DNA of 64,000 bases from Mucilaginibacter sp. cycad4. Lineage in GTDB: Bacteria > Bacteroidota > Bacteroidia > Sphingobacteriales > Sphingobacteriaceae. The translations under genes were made by a program, and so were the position numbers. The stretch is from contig NZ_CP139559.1 in NCBI RefSeq assembly GCF_034263275.1, positions 248,001-312,000 of the forward strand, in the 5' to 3' direction. The notes below the pieces were generated by a model. The model was not told the DNA's origin. It did no database searches and worked only from the letters and a program-made list of their open reading frames with translations. Positions 22,929 through 31,352 of the stretch are shown one piece after another (within the stretch, counting starts at the first letter, position 1; each line of letters starts with the position of its first letter).

Positions 22929-22960
22929 CCACTTTTGACTTTCGACTTAGTACTTTTGAC
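22929..22960. repeat. Word-type tract (ACTTTTGACTTTCGACTTAG)
   Basis: The word ACTTTTGACT occurs twice, separated by TTCGACTTAGT. The second copy forms the -7 box of holA. Confidence 0.55.
22951..22958 (+). promoter_or_regulatory. Candidate -7 box (TACTTTTG) for holA
   Basis: An exact TAnnTTTG match 10 bases before the holA ATG, implying a very short leader. No -33 TTTG is seen at normal spacing. Confidence 0.4.
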
Positions 22961-22968
22961 TGCGAAAT

Positions 22969-23991
22969 ATGACTGCTGCCGAGATATTAAAGGACCTTAA
23001 GAACCGTAAGTTTAAACCACTGTACCTGCTGCATGGTGAGGAACCTTATTTTATCGACCTGGTAAGCAACTACGTTGAGCACCATGTATTGCCCGAACAT
23101 GAACGCGGCTTTAACCAAACCGTAGTTTATGGCAAGGATACCGACATCATGACCGTGCTCAACGCTGCCAAGCGTTACCCCATGATGGCCGATTATCAGG
23201 TGGTGCTGGTAAAAGAGGCACAGGACATGAAATGGGGAAAGGACGATGATAATAAAAAAAGCATCGACCCGGTATTGAGTTATCTCGAAAATCCCCTGCC
23301 AAGCACCATCCTTGTTTTTTGCTACAAGTACGGCAAGTTTGATAAGCGCAAGAAAACCTATAAGGCCATTGAAAAGAATGGGCTTATCTTTGAGTCGGCT
23401 ACGTTGTATGACAATAAGGTGCCGGCCTGGATTGAGGGGTTTGTAAGCGATAAAGGCTATAAAATGAACCAGCAGGGATCGGCCATGATTGCCGAGTACC
23501 TGGGTAACGATCTGTCCAAAATAGCCAATGAGCTCGAAAAACTGATGCTGAATGTTAGCTCCGGGCAGGAGATTACCCTGAAGCATATCCAGGATAATAT
23601 TGGTATCAGTAAGGAGTACAATGTATTTGAACTGCAAACGGCGCTTACTAAAAAAGATGCTTACAAGGTAAACCAGATCATCAATTACTTTGAAGCCAAT
23701 CCCAAATCAAACCCTATTGTTTTGGTGCTGGGCAACCTGAACAACTTTTTTAGCAAGGTGCTGGTGTACCATTATGTGAAGGATAAGACCCCGCAAAACC
23801 TCGCCCGTGAAATGGGTGTTAATCCTTATTTTATAAAAGATTATGAGCAGGCCGCCCGCAACTACCCGCTCGGTAAAGTTTTCCAGGTGATCAGTTACCT
23901 GCGCGAGTATGATCTGAAAAGCAAAGGTGTTGAATCAAATGCCCCGCATGGGGAGCTGATGAAAGAGCTGATGTTTAAGATCTTGCATTGA
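22969..23991 (+). CDS. holA: DNA polymerase III subunit delta
   Basis: The 340 residues match the delta subunit of the clamp loader, which opens the sliding clamp at the replication fork. Recognisable segments are PLYLLHGEEPYFIDLVSNYV near the N-terminus, the central YLGNDLSKIANELEKL, and FELQTALTKKDAYKVNQIIN leading into the helical collar domain. The length is usual. It is divergent from the HsdR-N-like gene, a neighbour pairing I recall from other Bacteroidota genomes. Confidence 0.93.
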   Translation: MTAAEILKDLKNRKFKPLYLLHGEEPYFIDLVSNYVEHHVLPEHERGFNQTVVYGKDTDIMTVLNAAKRYPMMADYQVVLVKEAQDMKWGKDDDNKKSIDPVLSYLENPLPSTILVFCYKYGKFDKRKKTYKAIEKNGLIFESATLYDNKVPAWIEGFVSDKGYKMNQQGSAMIAEYLGNDLSKIANELEKLMLNVSSGQEITLKHIQDNIGISKEYNVFELQTALTKKDAYKVNQIINYFEANPKSNPIVLVLGNLNNFFSKVLVYHYVKDKTPQNLAREMGVNPYFIKDYEQAARNYPLGKVFQVISYLREYDLKSKGVESNAPHGELMKELMFKILH

Positions 23992-24013
23992 TATTACTTT
24001 CACCTTAACTGTT

Positions 24014-24388
24014 ATGACCCTATCCTCCCAATCAAAAGCCAATATAGCATCCGGCATGATCCGCGTATCGGCGGTTTTGTACCTGGTTTATTATTATTTG
24101 AACGGGGGAAGGTCGGCTTCTTTTCAAATCGCTTTAGCTACCTGCATTGCGCTGGGTATTTTACTTTTACTGGCTTTTTTTATCAGACGGGGTTATAAAT
24201 GGGCAAAATGGCTGTTATTAGGCTTACTAATCTTAACCATAACACCTGATGTTATAAATCTGCCCGCAACTTTTAAGGCAAACATATATGCGGGCTGCAT
24301 CGCTGTCATAATCGACCTGCTGCAAATAGGTTCCCTTGTTTTGCTTTTCATGCCGGATAAAGAGAAGCCTGTTGCTAAAGAAATTTAA
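24014..24388 (+). CDS. Hypothetical four-helix membrane protein
   Basis: The 124 residues have four predicted membrane helices (about 15-27, 37-57, 65-83, 93-113) with short loops and a charged tail (MPDKEKPVAKEI). I recognise no family. It starts 22 bases after holA and may be co-transcribed with it. Confidence 0.6.
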   Translation: MTLSSQSKANIASGMIRVSAVLYLVYYYLNGGRSASFQIALATCIALGILLLLAFFIRRGYKWAKWLLLGLLILTITPDVINLPATFKANIYAGCIAVIIDLLQIGSLVLLFMPDKEKPVAKEI

Positions 24389-24464
24389 AAAAGCGCTCCA
24401 GGATCATTTCTAATAAGTTAAATAATGTAACATTTTTGTTAAGTGTAGCGTTGGTTAGTGTTTG

Positions 24465-24480
24465 ACCGTATACATACGGT
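24465..24480. promoter_or_regulatory. Operator-like inverted repeat ACCGTAT-AC-ATACGGT
   Basis: Perfect 7-bp arms with a 2-base spacer, 190 bases upstream of the APS kinase gene in a 280-bp non-coding interval. The regulator is unknown. Confidence 0.35.
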
Positions 24481-24669
24481 TATTTATTAAAACTTCATTT
24501 TTAGCCGGTATAGGCCGATTTTTAGCCTGACTTTCTACCTCCCTGGTTTACATGTAATTGATTATTTACAATGTAACAAAATTCATCAGCCGATTAATTT
24601 CCTAAGTTCACTTATCCTAAGCAATATGTTAAGCTGATCAATAAGGCATACTAAATAAAAAATTAAGGC

Positions 24670-25230
24670 ATGATACTTTTATTTTGCGGATTATCAGGTG
24701 CGGGAAAAACTACTTTGGCAAAAAGTGTAGCCGCCGAATTAACAAGCCTGGGTATTAAAATTGAAATCATTGACGGTGATGAGTACCGCGCAGCACTTTG
24801 CCGCGACCTGGGCTTTAGTAAAGAAGACCGGAACGAAAACATTCGCCGCCTCGGGTTTGTAGCCAGCCGCTTCAGCGCGCAGGGTATTGTTACCATTGTG
24901 AGCGCCATAAATCCATATGATGATATCAGGCAGGAACTTGCCGAAAAATATAACCATGTAAGCATTATTCATATTGATTGCCCCGTGAAAAAGTTGATAA
25001 GCCGCGATACCAAAGGCTTGTACAAAAGGGCGCTGCTGCCCGATGGGCATCCTGATAAACTAACTAACCTGACAGGTGTTAACGATAGGTTTGATGTACC
25101 TGTTAAGCCCGACCTGTATATTGATACCTGCAATTATACCATACAACAAAGTACCTCTTCACTGCTTTATTATATTATAAATAACCTGCATCCTGTTAAG
25201 CAGACTAATAAGATACCAAGCTATTCCTGA
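24670..25230 (+). CDS. cysC: Adenylyl-sulfate (APS) kinase
   Basis: The 186 residues have the CysC layout: P-loop GLSGAGKTT (7-15), the APS-binding region DGDEYRAAL and DLGFSKEDRNENIRR, the mobile-lid region SAINPYDD, and KGLYKRA. It phosphorylates APS to PAPS. No ATP sulfurylase or PAPS reductase gene lies nearby. The next gene, 24 bases on, is a sulfotransferase. PAPS made here is therefore probably used as a sulfate donor, not for cysteine synthesis. Confidence 0.88.
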   Translation: MILLFCGLSGAGKTTLAKSVAAELTSLGIKIEIIDGDEYRAALCRDLGFSKEDRNENIRRLGFVASRFSAQGIVTIVSAINPYDDIRQELAEKYNHVSIIHIDCPVKKLISRDTKGLYKRALLPDGHPDKLTNLTGVNDRFDVPVKPDLYIDTCNYTIQQSTSSLLYYIINNLHPVKQTNKIPSYS

Positions 25231-25254
25231 CAAAAAAGGAGCTTATAAAGATTT

Positions 25255-26085
25255 ATGCAAAAAAGAGTACTGATCATTACCGGGATGCACCGTTCCGGAA
25301 CCTCGCTTATTACCCAATGGTTAAGCAAATGCGGCCTGCAAACAGGCGAAAAACTGGTGCCCGGCGGGCACGGCAATGTTGAAGGGCATTTTGAGGATAT
25401 CGAATTTTTAAAAATGCACGAAGAGATCCTGGCCGGTCATAACCTGCCAACAACGGGGCTTACGGTTGAGCATGTGGCGCAGTTTACCTTGTACGAAAAG
25501 GAAAAGCTTAAAAGCATCATTAAAGTTAAACAACAGTTGTACGACCAATGGGGCTGGAAGGACCCGCGGACCTGCCTGTTCCTGGATGTATATAAAGAAC
25601 TGCTGCCCGATGCCTGCTACCTGGTTATCCTGCGCGATTATCAGTCGGTAGTGAGCTCACTTTTGCGGCGCGAATTTAAATGGGTGGAAGACAGATACAT
25701 GGCGCGTAAATATTTTTCAAGGCTGGTATGGATGAAATTCAGACGGTCGCGCCGCATGGCGCAGTTTTATAATGAATACGCTACCGAATACTTAAAAGTT
25801 TGGATAGCTTATAACCGGGACATTCTGAAAGGTATTGAAACACTGCCCCGGAATGCTTTTGTAGTTATTAATTATTCGATGCTGAAAGACGAGGATGAAC
25901 AGGTTTTTGAATACATGAAAAGCAAGTGGAACCTGGCATTAAAGTACTCAAGATTTAAGGACATTTTTAAAGAAAACCTTATCGGTCCCGATGTCGCTTT
26001 TGAGCAGTACATCAAAGATAAATCCCTCATTACGCAGGCCGTAAAATTACAGGCTGAGCTTAAAGAATATATGCTGACTGATTAG
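25255..26085 (+). CDS. Sulfotransferase family protein
   Basis: The 276 residues start with a PAPS-binding P-loop-like motif (TGMHRSGTSLITQWL, residues 9-23) and contain a 3'-phosphate-binding segment (LVILRDYQSVVSSLLRR). These are hallmarks of the sulfotransferase fold. It follows the APS kinase gene closely and would use its PAPS. The acceptor is unknown: a glycan, lipid or exopolysaccharide are possible. There is no signal peptide, so it acts in the cytoplasm. Confidence 0.82.
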   Translation: MQKRVLIITGMHRSGTSLITQWLSKCGLQTGEKLVPGGHGNVEGHFEDIEFLKMHEEILAGHNLPTTGLTVEHVAQFTLYEKEKLKSIIKVKQQLYDQWGWKDPRTCLFLDVYKELLPDACYLVILRDYQSVVSSLLRREFKWVEDRYMARKYFSRLVWMKFRRSRRMAQFYNEYATEYLKVWIAYNRDILKGIETLPRNAFVVINYSMLKDEDEQVFEYMKSKWNLALKYSRFKDIFKENLIGPDVAFEQYIKDKSLITQAVKLQAELKEYMLTD

Positions 26086-26299
26086 TATCTAAAGTTTTTT
26101 TCGGTTTATTATACATTGTTGCGAAAGAAGTAAACAGATATCTGTGCAATAAAGTGTAAAAGCAGCTCAATTTGTGATACAATCGTTATTAGGGTTTGAT
26201 AATCAGCTAATTATTTCTTCAAATTCGTTTTACTCAATGGCTTAAGTACCCCCCCTGTTACGGTGCTGATTTAGCCATTGTAAAACGAAGGAGGAGGAT

Positions 26300-26887
26300 A
26301 TGAAAGCTAAGTTTTTTTGCTACTTGCCCTACAGAGTAGTTACGGGGCTTTTGATTATCATGTGTTTACATTCGCCGGGTTTTTCGCAGGCGGGGAAAGT
26401 TGGGTCGCTGGCCTATTTAAGGGCCCGCAACGGGATTGGCGGATTTAATTTAGGCGGTTTATTAACCGGCGAGCAGGAGCAGGGTTTAACTTACATTGAT
26501 GGTGAAGGCAGCAAGCCTGACGCTGATAGCTGTGTTACCTATGAATATCACTCTGACAAGCAACTGGAACTGGAAGGTGGGTTAATAGCAAGCCATATAT
26601 GTGTACGTACCTGGCAAAATAAAATTGTAAATATTTATGTTTTCTTTAACCGCAACCAGGGATACAAAATGCTCAGTAAATTTTTGCACTGGTACGGTAC
26701 CTTCACTGCAAAACCCGATGATTACCAGGACGTTTACCTGTGGGATTCGCGCACGGTAAAACTCATGCTGAGTTATCACCCCGATGACGACCAGGGAATA
26801 GCTGTTTATACCTCTGTTCCCTTAACAAACGCTATCAATGCGCAGAACGCTAAAAGGTTAACCCAGTTGTTGACCAGTAATGAATAA
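26300..26887 (+). CDS. Hypothetical secreted protein with a strong Shine-Dalgarno site
   Basis: The 195 residues start with a signal peptide (about 1-30, ending GFSQA). The mature part is compact with single cysteines (DSCVTYEYH, HICVRTW) and no recognised domain. The start is preceded by GGAGGAGG 4 bases upstream, an unusually perfect ribosome-binding site for this lineage, where SD sequences are rare. It ends at a terminator and stands alone between the sulfotransferase and the EVE gene. Confidence 0.6.
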   Translation: MKAKFFCYLPYRVVTGLLIIMCLHSPGFSQAGKVGSLAYLRARNGIGGFNLGGLLTGEQEQGLTYIDGEGSKPDADSCVTYEYHSDKQLELEGGLIASHICVRTWQNKIVNIYVFFNRNQGYKMLSKFLHWYGTFTAKPDDYQDVYLWDSRTVKLMLSYHPDDDQGIAVYTSVPLTNAINAQNAKRLTQLLTSNE

Positions 26888-26942
26888 GTAATGGGTTTAT
26901 TAACCCCTACATTACCACTCCACCCCGTAATTTCAATGTAAC

Positions 26943-26975
26943 AATGCCCTGTATGTCCATAGGGCATTTTAGTTT
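26943..26975 (+). terminator. Terminator after the secreted protein gene
   Basis: The stem AATGCCCT / AGGGCATT with a 10-base loop is followed by TTTAGTTT, 56 bases after the stop codon. Confidence 0.7.
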
Positions 26976-27024
26976 GTGCTCCCTTTTTTACATTTTTACG
27001 CTACAAAAAAATTATACCGTACAA

Positions 27025-27432
27025 ATGCAACATTGGTTAGTAAAAAGTGAGCCCTTTAAATATAGCTGGGAAAAATTTAATAAGGATGGTCGTACCTTTT
27101 GGGATGGCGTGCGCAATTACCAGGCACGCAATAACCTCAGGGAAATGAAGGAAGGCGATCTGGTTTTATTTTACCACAGCAACGAAGGAAAAGAGATTGT
27201 AGGTATAGCCAAAGTAGTGAAGGAAGCCTACCAGGACCCCACAACCGATGATACCAATTGGGTAGTTGTTGACCTGGCCCCGGTTGAAGCCCTGAAAACC
27301 CCGGTAACCCTTGAGCAGATCAAAGCCGACCCTAAATTACAGGATATAGGACTGGTAAGGCAGGGGCGTTTATCGGTGATGGGTGTAAAGCGCGAAGAGT
27401 TTGATTATATCTTAGCGCTGGGCAGTAAATGA
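27025..27432 (+). CDS. EVE domain protein (Thy28-like)
   Basis: The 135 residues from the ATG at 27025 (MQHWLVKSEPFKYSW) are a complete EVE domain: TFWDGVRNYQARNNLREMKEGDLVLFYHS, then IGLVRQGRLSVMGVKREEF. EVE domains bind modified bases in DNA or RNA. An upstream ATG at 26944 would add 27 unconserved residues read through the terminator and is rejected. The stop overlaps the start of the next gene (ATGA), giving a three-gene coupled unit with secreted carbohydrate-related proteins, an odd pairing for a nucleic-acid reader. Confidence 0.88.
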   Translation: MQHWLVKSEPFKYSWEKFNKDGRTFWDGVRNYQARNNLREMKEGDLVLFYHSNEGKEIVGIAKVVKEAYQDPTTDDTNWVVVDLAPVEALKTPVTLEQIKADPKLQDIGLVRQGRLSVMGVKREEFDYILALGSK

Positions 27433-28568
27433 AATGGATAAGCGCCCGCCCGAGCCATTTTATTAAACCGGTATTAACTGCTGCTTTATTTGCACTGCCC
27501 GGGCTGGTGAAGGCACAGGATGTTTTTCAAGGTTTTCCTGATCTATTTACTGTTCCTGAAAGCTACGTTGTAAAGCATGTTAAGCAAGCACCGGTAATTG
27601 ATGGCGATGTGGAAGATGCTGTATGGCAGCAGGCCAAATGGACTAAAGATTTCCAGGATATTGAAGGCCGCCTTAAACCACAGCCGCCGCTGCAAACCAA
27701 CGTTAAAATGCTTTGGGGTGATAGCTGCCTGTATGTAGCAGCCCGGATCAGAGATCCACATGTTTGGGCTACGCTTAAACATCATGATGATATTGTTTAC
27801 CGCGACAATGACTTTGAGTTGTTTATCGATCCCACTAACAGCACGCATAAATATTTTGAAATTGAGGTGAATGCCCTCAACACCATTTTCGATTTGTTTT
27901 TAACCAGGCCTTATCGTAATAACGGGGCTGCTGTAACCGGTTGGGATACGCATGGGTTACGGTCGGCGGTAAAAGTTCAGGGCACGCTAAATGATCCTTC
28001 GGATACTGATCAAGGCTGGACGGTTGAAATGGCTATTCCATTTAAAGCCATAGCCGGCGGCTTTAACCGGGCTGTGATAAAAGATGGCACCACGTGGCGT
28101 ATCAATTTTTCGCGGGTGCAGTATGATACTAAAGTGCAGAACGGCAAATATGTAAAGCTGCAGGATAATGCCGGGCATGGTTTGCCGGAGCATAACTGGG
28201 TATGGAGCAACCAGGGACTTATCAACATGCATTACCCCGAACGCTGGGGCTATCTGCTGTTTAGCGATCATGAGTTTGATGAGGCTGCGTTTAAAATGCC
28301 TTATGCCGAAGAGCAAAAGAAATACCTGTGGCTGGTTTATTACAAGCAAAAGCAGTGGTTTAAAGATCATCATGAGTACCTCACCTCGTTAAACAAATTA
28401 GGTATTGAAAATAAGGTAACAGTTGCAGGCCATGCTAACGAACTTAAGCTCGAAGCAACCGCTCATCAGTTTATAACTTATATTAGTGATACTAAAACCA
28501 ATGCCACCTATACCATTGACCAGGATGGCCTGGTGCAGCAACAGATAATCCCTAAACTCCATGAATAA
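27429..28568 (+). CDS. CBM9-like (DOMON-type) carbohydrate-binding secreted protein
   Basis: The 379 residues start with a signal peptide (about 1-29, ending VKAQ). A family-9-like carbohydrate-binding domain follows (about 45-245: APVIDGDVEDAVWQQAKWTKDF, VKMLWGDSCLYVAARIRDPHVWA, DNDFELFIDPTNSTHKYFEIEVNA). The C-terminus (about 270-379) is uncharacterised. It overlaps its upstream neighbour by 4 bases and the downstream GHL10 gene by 8 bases, so the two secreted proteins likely act on the same glycan. Confidence 0.85.
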   Translation: MKWISARPSHFIKPVLTAALFALPGLVKAQDVFQGFPDLFTVPESYVVKHVKQAPVIDGDVEDAVWQQAKWTKDFQDIEGRLKPQPPLQTNVKMLWGDSCLYVAARIRDPHVWATLKHHDDIVYRDNDFELFIDPTNSTHKYFEIEVNALNTIFDLFLTRPYRNNGAAVTGWDTHGLRSAVKVQGTLNDPSDTDQGWTVEMAIPFKAIAGGFNRAVIKDGTTWRINFSRVQYDTKVQNGKYVKLQDNAGHGLPEHNWVWSNQGLINMHYPERWGYLLFSDHEFDEAAFKMPYAEEQKKYLWLVYYKQKQWFKDHHEYLTSLNKLGIENKVTVAGHANELKLEATAHQFITYISDTKTNATYTIDQDGLVQQQIIPKLHE

Positions 28569-29646
28569 GCGCGAATTTTTAAAGGCCGGTTTACTGGCCG
28601 GCGTGGCTGCCCAGTTGCCCTTAGTAAGCAATGCCGCTGTTGAAGCTGCCAAAAGCAGCAAGAAAAAGGCCATGAAAAACTGGGTATGGATCAACCCTAA
28701 CCAGAAAGATACTGATGACGAGCTGGCCACCCGTTACGCTTCCTACAAAGCATCGGGTATAACCGGCATATTTTTCGAGAACGACAGCGAGCGCCATTTC
28801 CGCGCTGCCAAAGCTAAAGGCCTGGAAGCCCACCGCTGGATCTGGACTTTTAACCGTGCCGAGCTGGTAAACGAAAAGCCCGAATGGTACAGCAAAAACC
28901 GTAAAGGCGAATCATGTGCCGATCATCCGCCTTATGTGCAGTATTACCGCTGGCTTTGCCCGTCGCGCCCTGAAGTGCAGGAGTATTTAACCAAAACTGT
29001 CGATGATATTTTAGCCAAAGATTATATCGATGGTATCCATCTGGATTACGTACGTTACTGCGATGTTGTATTACCGGTAAACCTTTGGGATAAATATAAA
29101 ATTGAGCAAACCAAAGAGCTGCCCGAATATGACTTTTGCTACTGCGATGTTTGCAAAGCCAAATTCAAAGAAGAATATAACCAGGATCTTGACCAGATCC
29201 AATACCCCGAAGCCAGCCTTTCGTGGCGCTTGTTCAGGTACAACAATATTACCCGGGTGGTTAACGGTATCTCGACCGTGGCCCACCAGCATAAAAAACA
29301 AATAACTGCAGCCGTATTCCCAACACCCGAAGTAGCCCGCCGTAACGTAAGGCAGGACTGGACAAACTGGAACATGGATGGCATCTGCCCCATGATATAC
29401 CACGGTTTTTATAAAGAAGGCGTAAGCTGGATAGGCAATGCCGTAGCCGAAGGCGTTCATTTCCTGGCCGGAAGGTTCCCGCTGTATGCAGGCTTGTATT
29501 TATCTGATTTTAAAAGCGACGACGAAATTCGCCTCGGCATCCAGGTGGCGTTGAAAAATGGGGCTATGGGTGTGTCTTTCTTCGGTAATGTGAGGCCGGA
29601 AGTGCTGGCGATACTGAAGGATGAAGTAGCGGCTTTTAAGGCATAA
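28561..29646 (+). CDS. Family-10-like glycosyl hydrolase (GHL10/DUF187 type), secreted
   Basis: The 361 residues start with a signal that has a Tat-like KREFLK sequence (KR in place of RR) and a hydrophobic stretch to about residue 26. The catalytic barrel shows YIDGIHLDYVRY, the hallmark of putative glycosyl hydrolases of this clan, and a CxxC pair (CYCDVCKAKF). The start overlaps the CBM9-like gene by 8 bases. The last 17 codons and the following 70 bases are duplicated at 31353-31483, on the far side of an IS insertion. Confidence 0.78.
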   Translation: MNKREFLKAGLLAGVAAQLPLVSNAAVEAAKSSKKKAMKNWVWINPNQKDTDDELATRYASYKASGITGIFFENDSERHFRAAKAKGLEAHRWIWTFNRAELVNEKPEWYSKNRKGESCADHPPYVQYYRWLCPSRPEVQEYLTKTVDDILAKDYIDGIHLDYVRYCDVVLPVNLWDKYKIEQTKELPEYDFCYCDVCKAKFKEEYNQDLDQIQYPEASLSWRLFRYNNITRVVNGISTVAHQHKKQITAAVFPTPEVARRNVRQDWTNWNMDGICPMIYHGFYKEGVSWIGNAVAEGVHFLAGRFPLYAGLYLSDFKSDDEIRLGIQVALKNGAMGVSFFGNVRPEVLAILKDEVAAFKA

Positions 29647-29721
29647 AATACCCCATTGTTTCTCACACCGTCATTGTGAGGCATGAAGCAATCCCCGATC
29701 AGCAGAGCCGCTCTGTATAGT
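29592..29721. repeat. 130-bp direct duplication, copy A (end of the GHL10 gene plus half a REP palindrome)
   Basis: GAGGCCGGAAGTGCTGGCGA ... CTCTGTATAGT recurs at 31353-31483 with only a few differences. Copy A ends inside the REP palindrome, whose right half is missing here. Confidence 0.92.
29669..29721. repeat. REP-like palindrome, left half only (copy 3)
   Basis: CGTCATTGTGAGGCATGAAG ... is interrupted after CTCTGTATAGT. The complete version is copy 4 at 31431-31512. Confidence 0.85.
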
Positions 29722-29886
29722 TTATTTCTTGCGCTCGTTTGTAACGAGTGCTTAACGTGGGTTTACGTTTGTAACGTAAACTATCGCTACCACAAGCGTC
29801 CTCGCTTGTGGCCATCATGCTAAGCTATGCAAGCGTCTCATTGAGCTGCTGACCAAACGCGGGCCACAAGCCGGGAGGCTTGCGGC
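29722..29886. repeat. Array of four mini-palindromes
   Basis: Consecutive small inverted repeats: GCGCTCGTTTGTAACGAGTGC; GTTTACG / CGTAAAC; CCACAAGCG / CGCTTGTGG; CACAAGCC / GGCTTGCG. The IS4-family element is inserted in the last one. No coding potential. Confidence 0.7.
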
Positions 29887-31335
29887 CAATGTCATTAAGT
29901 TAAGTTGGTTTTAGATTGCATCTTTTTGATTTTTAGTTACTTTAGGTCTGATCCTGGCTCTGTATTTACCGGCATGTCTTGGGAACGTTCGATTATTTCT
30001 CACCGGGATAGTATGTTTAATAAACAAAGCTTCTAATTCCTGAAATACAGATTCTAAAGGGGCTTGTTTACAAAGCAATTCTAATATCCTGTTTTTTAAG
30101 AACCCATAAGAGAGGTTTGTATTTACCTTGTAATCGTATTTTTTGGCTTCATTTTGTATAGACAATTCCGGTTCCAGATCATTTACAATAACCGATTGAA
30201 GATTGCTGATAAAAATGGCACAATAAAAATCCTGCAATATGCTCGCTTGTGAGTAACCTGTGAAGTGTTCGACCTTAAGTTTGTTCTTTAATTCATCATA
30301 AAAGGTCTCAACTCCCCATCGCATGAAATATAGCTTTTTAAACAGTTTAGCAGGGTATTTAGTACTATCCAACAAAGTTGTTATCAGTACCTCTACTTCT
30401 CCGCTCGGAAGGTCAACCCTTAATAAACGCACTTTTAACGGAGTATTTTTATCATAATCCTTATCTTTTAGTGAATGACTTTCTGAGGGATATATTTCCG
30501 TAACTACAGATTTCTTACCGCCGGCTACAAAGGTAGTAGCGAACGAAAAATTCGCTACTGTTACCCGTATCAAACAATCAGCCCCCAATTTAACATGCTC
30601 ATGTATAAAATCGTAAGAAGGGTATCCTCTGTCATATATGATCAGGTCTTTCTTTTTCCATTTTTGGTTATGCCTTAGCGCGAGTTCCCTTTCCCCTTTA
30701 TTCAAACCATCTAAAGCTGCATCTAAGACTAAGCCATTTAAAACATCGTATAAAACAGATGCTCTTGCTTGTACAACTTCCACTGTGGACTGATTTTTCA
30801 TTACGCCATAGCACTTTTTTAATTCGGCAGTATAAGGTAAAGTAAGTTTGGTGCTATCAACAACCAGTATCCTAATACCATTTAAATAGTTTGCCGTCTC
30901 GTTGTCTGTCGTGTAAAAGTTCTCAATAATCACATTTGAAAGGTGACTGAAAACGGCTGGATCGATCTTTTTCCGGTTCTGAATAAAAGCGCTTGAGGTA
31001 AAAGAGCGGGCATTGCCAAAAGAAAAATGCTCATTCAAATAACGTACGAAGCCATCTATTTCAATGGCAAGGCTTCTTCTTAATAAATTGAACATAAATA
31101 GCAAAGTTGAACTAAAAGGCTGCTTTCTGTTCCTGGTAAAGTCTTGTTCATTCATCTTAAACTTCAGAGCAAGCTCCTTGCTGAAAATTGTCTCCCTCAA
31201 TTTTTCTATGATTAAAAATGAGGTTTTTTTTGCACTTTAACTAATTGATTATGAATTAAATATAGGAAAAATAATCAATTAAATAAAGATAAATAACTGA
31301 TTATTAGTAACTTATTCGCTAACTTAATGACATTG
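29887..31335 (-). mobile_element. IS4-family insertion sequence (1,449 bp), complete
   Basis: The terminal inverted repeats are CAATGTCATTAAGTTA (29887-29902; exact complement at 31320-31335). Perfect 10-bp direct repeats GGCTTGCGGC flank it (29877-29886 and 31336-31345), as expected for IS4-type transposition. It carries one intact transposase gene on the minus strand. Confidence 0.92.
29911..31200 (-). CDS. IS4-family DDE transposase
   Basis: The 429 residues have an N-terminal DNA-binding part (about 1-100) and a DDE core. Catalytic residues are D115 (ILVVDSTKL), D190 (LIIYDRGYPSYDF) and E298. The IS4 signature Y-(2)-R-(3)-E-(6)-K is exact: Y291, R294, E298, K305 (YFMRWGVETFYDELK). The frame is intact, so the element may be mobile. 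It is the only gene in the insertion. Confidence 0.94.
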   Translation of the reverse strand: MRETIFSKELALKFKMNEQDFTRNRKQPFSSTLLFMFNLLRRSLAIEIDGFVRYLNEHFSFGNARSFTSSAFIQNRKKIDPAVFSHLSNVIIENFYTTDNETANYLNGIRILVVDSTKLTLPYTAELKKCYGVMKNQSTVEVVQARASVLYDVLNGLVLDAALDGLNKGERELALRHNQKWKKKDLIIYDRGYPSYDFIHEHVKLGADCLIRVTVANFSFATTFVAGGKKSVVTEIYPSESHSLKDKDYDKNTPLKVRLLRVDLPSGEVEVLITTLLDSTKYPAKLFKKLYFMRWGVETFYDELKNKLKVEHFTGYSQASILQDFYCAIFISNLQSVIVNDLEPELSIQNEAKKYDYKVNTNLSYGFLKNRILELLCKQAPLESVFQELEALFIKHTIPVRNNRTFPRHAGKYRARIRPKVTKNQKDAI

Positions 31336-31352
31336 GGCTTGCGGCAGCGGGG

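Larger units (their letters stand above)
22538..22968. other. Gene-free stretch upstream of holA with two palindromes
   Basis: It holds the hairpin GTTACTTTTG / CAAAAGTAAC (22613-22640), a 174-bp palindromic element (22705-22878), and a word-type tract with a -7 box next to holA (22929-22960). No gene is seen. Confidence 0.7.

Noticed and set aside
22987-23637. 216-residue frame opposite holA
   Set aside because: Antisense shadow of a well-conserved gene.
26944-27024. Extended N-terminus of the EVE protein
   Set aside because: It would be translated from the terminator of the preceding gene; the EVE domain begins exactly at MQHWLVKSEP (27025).
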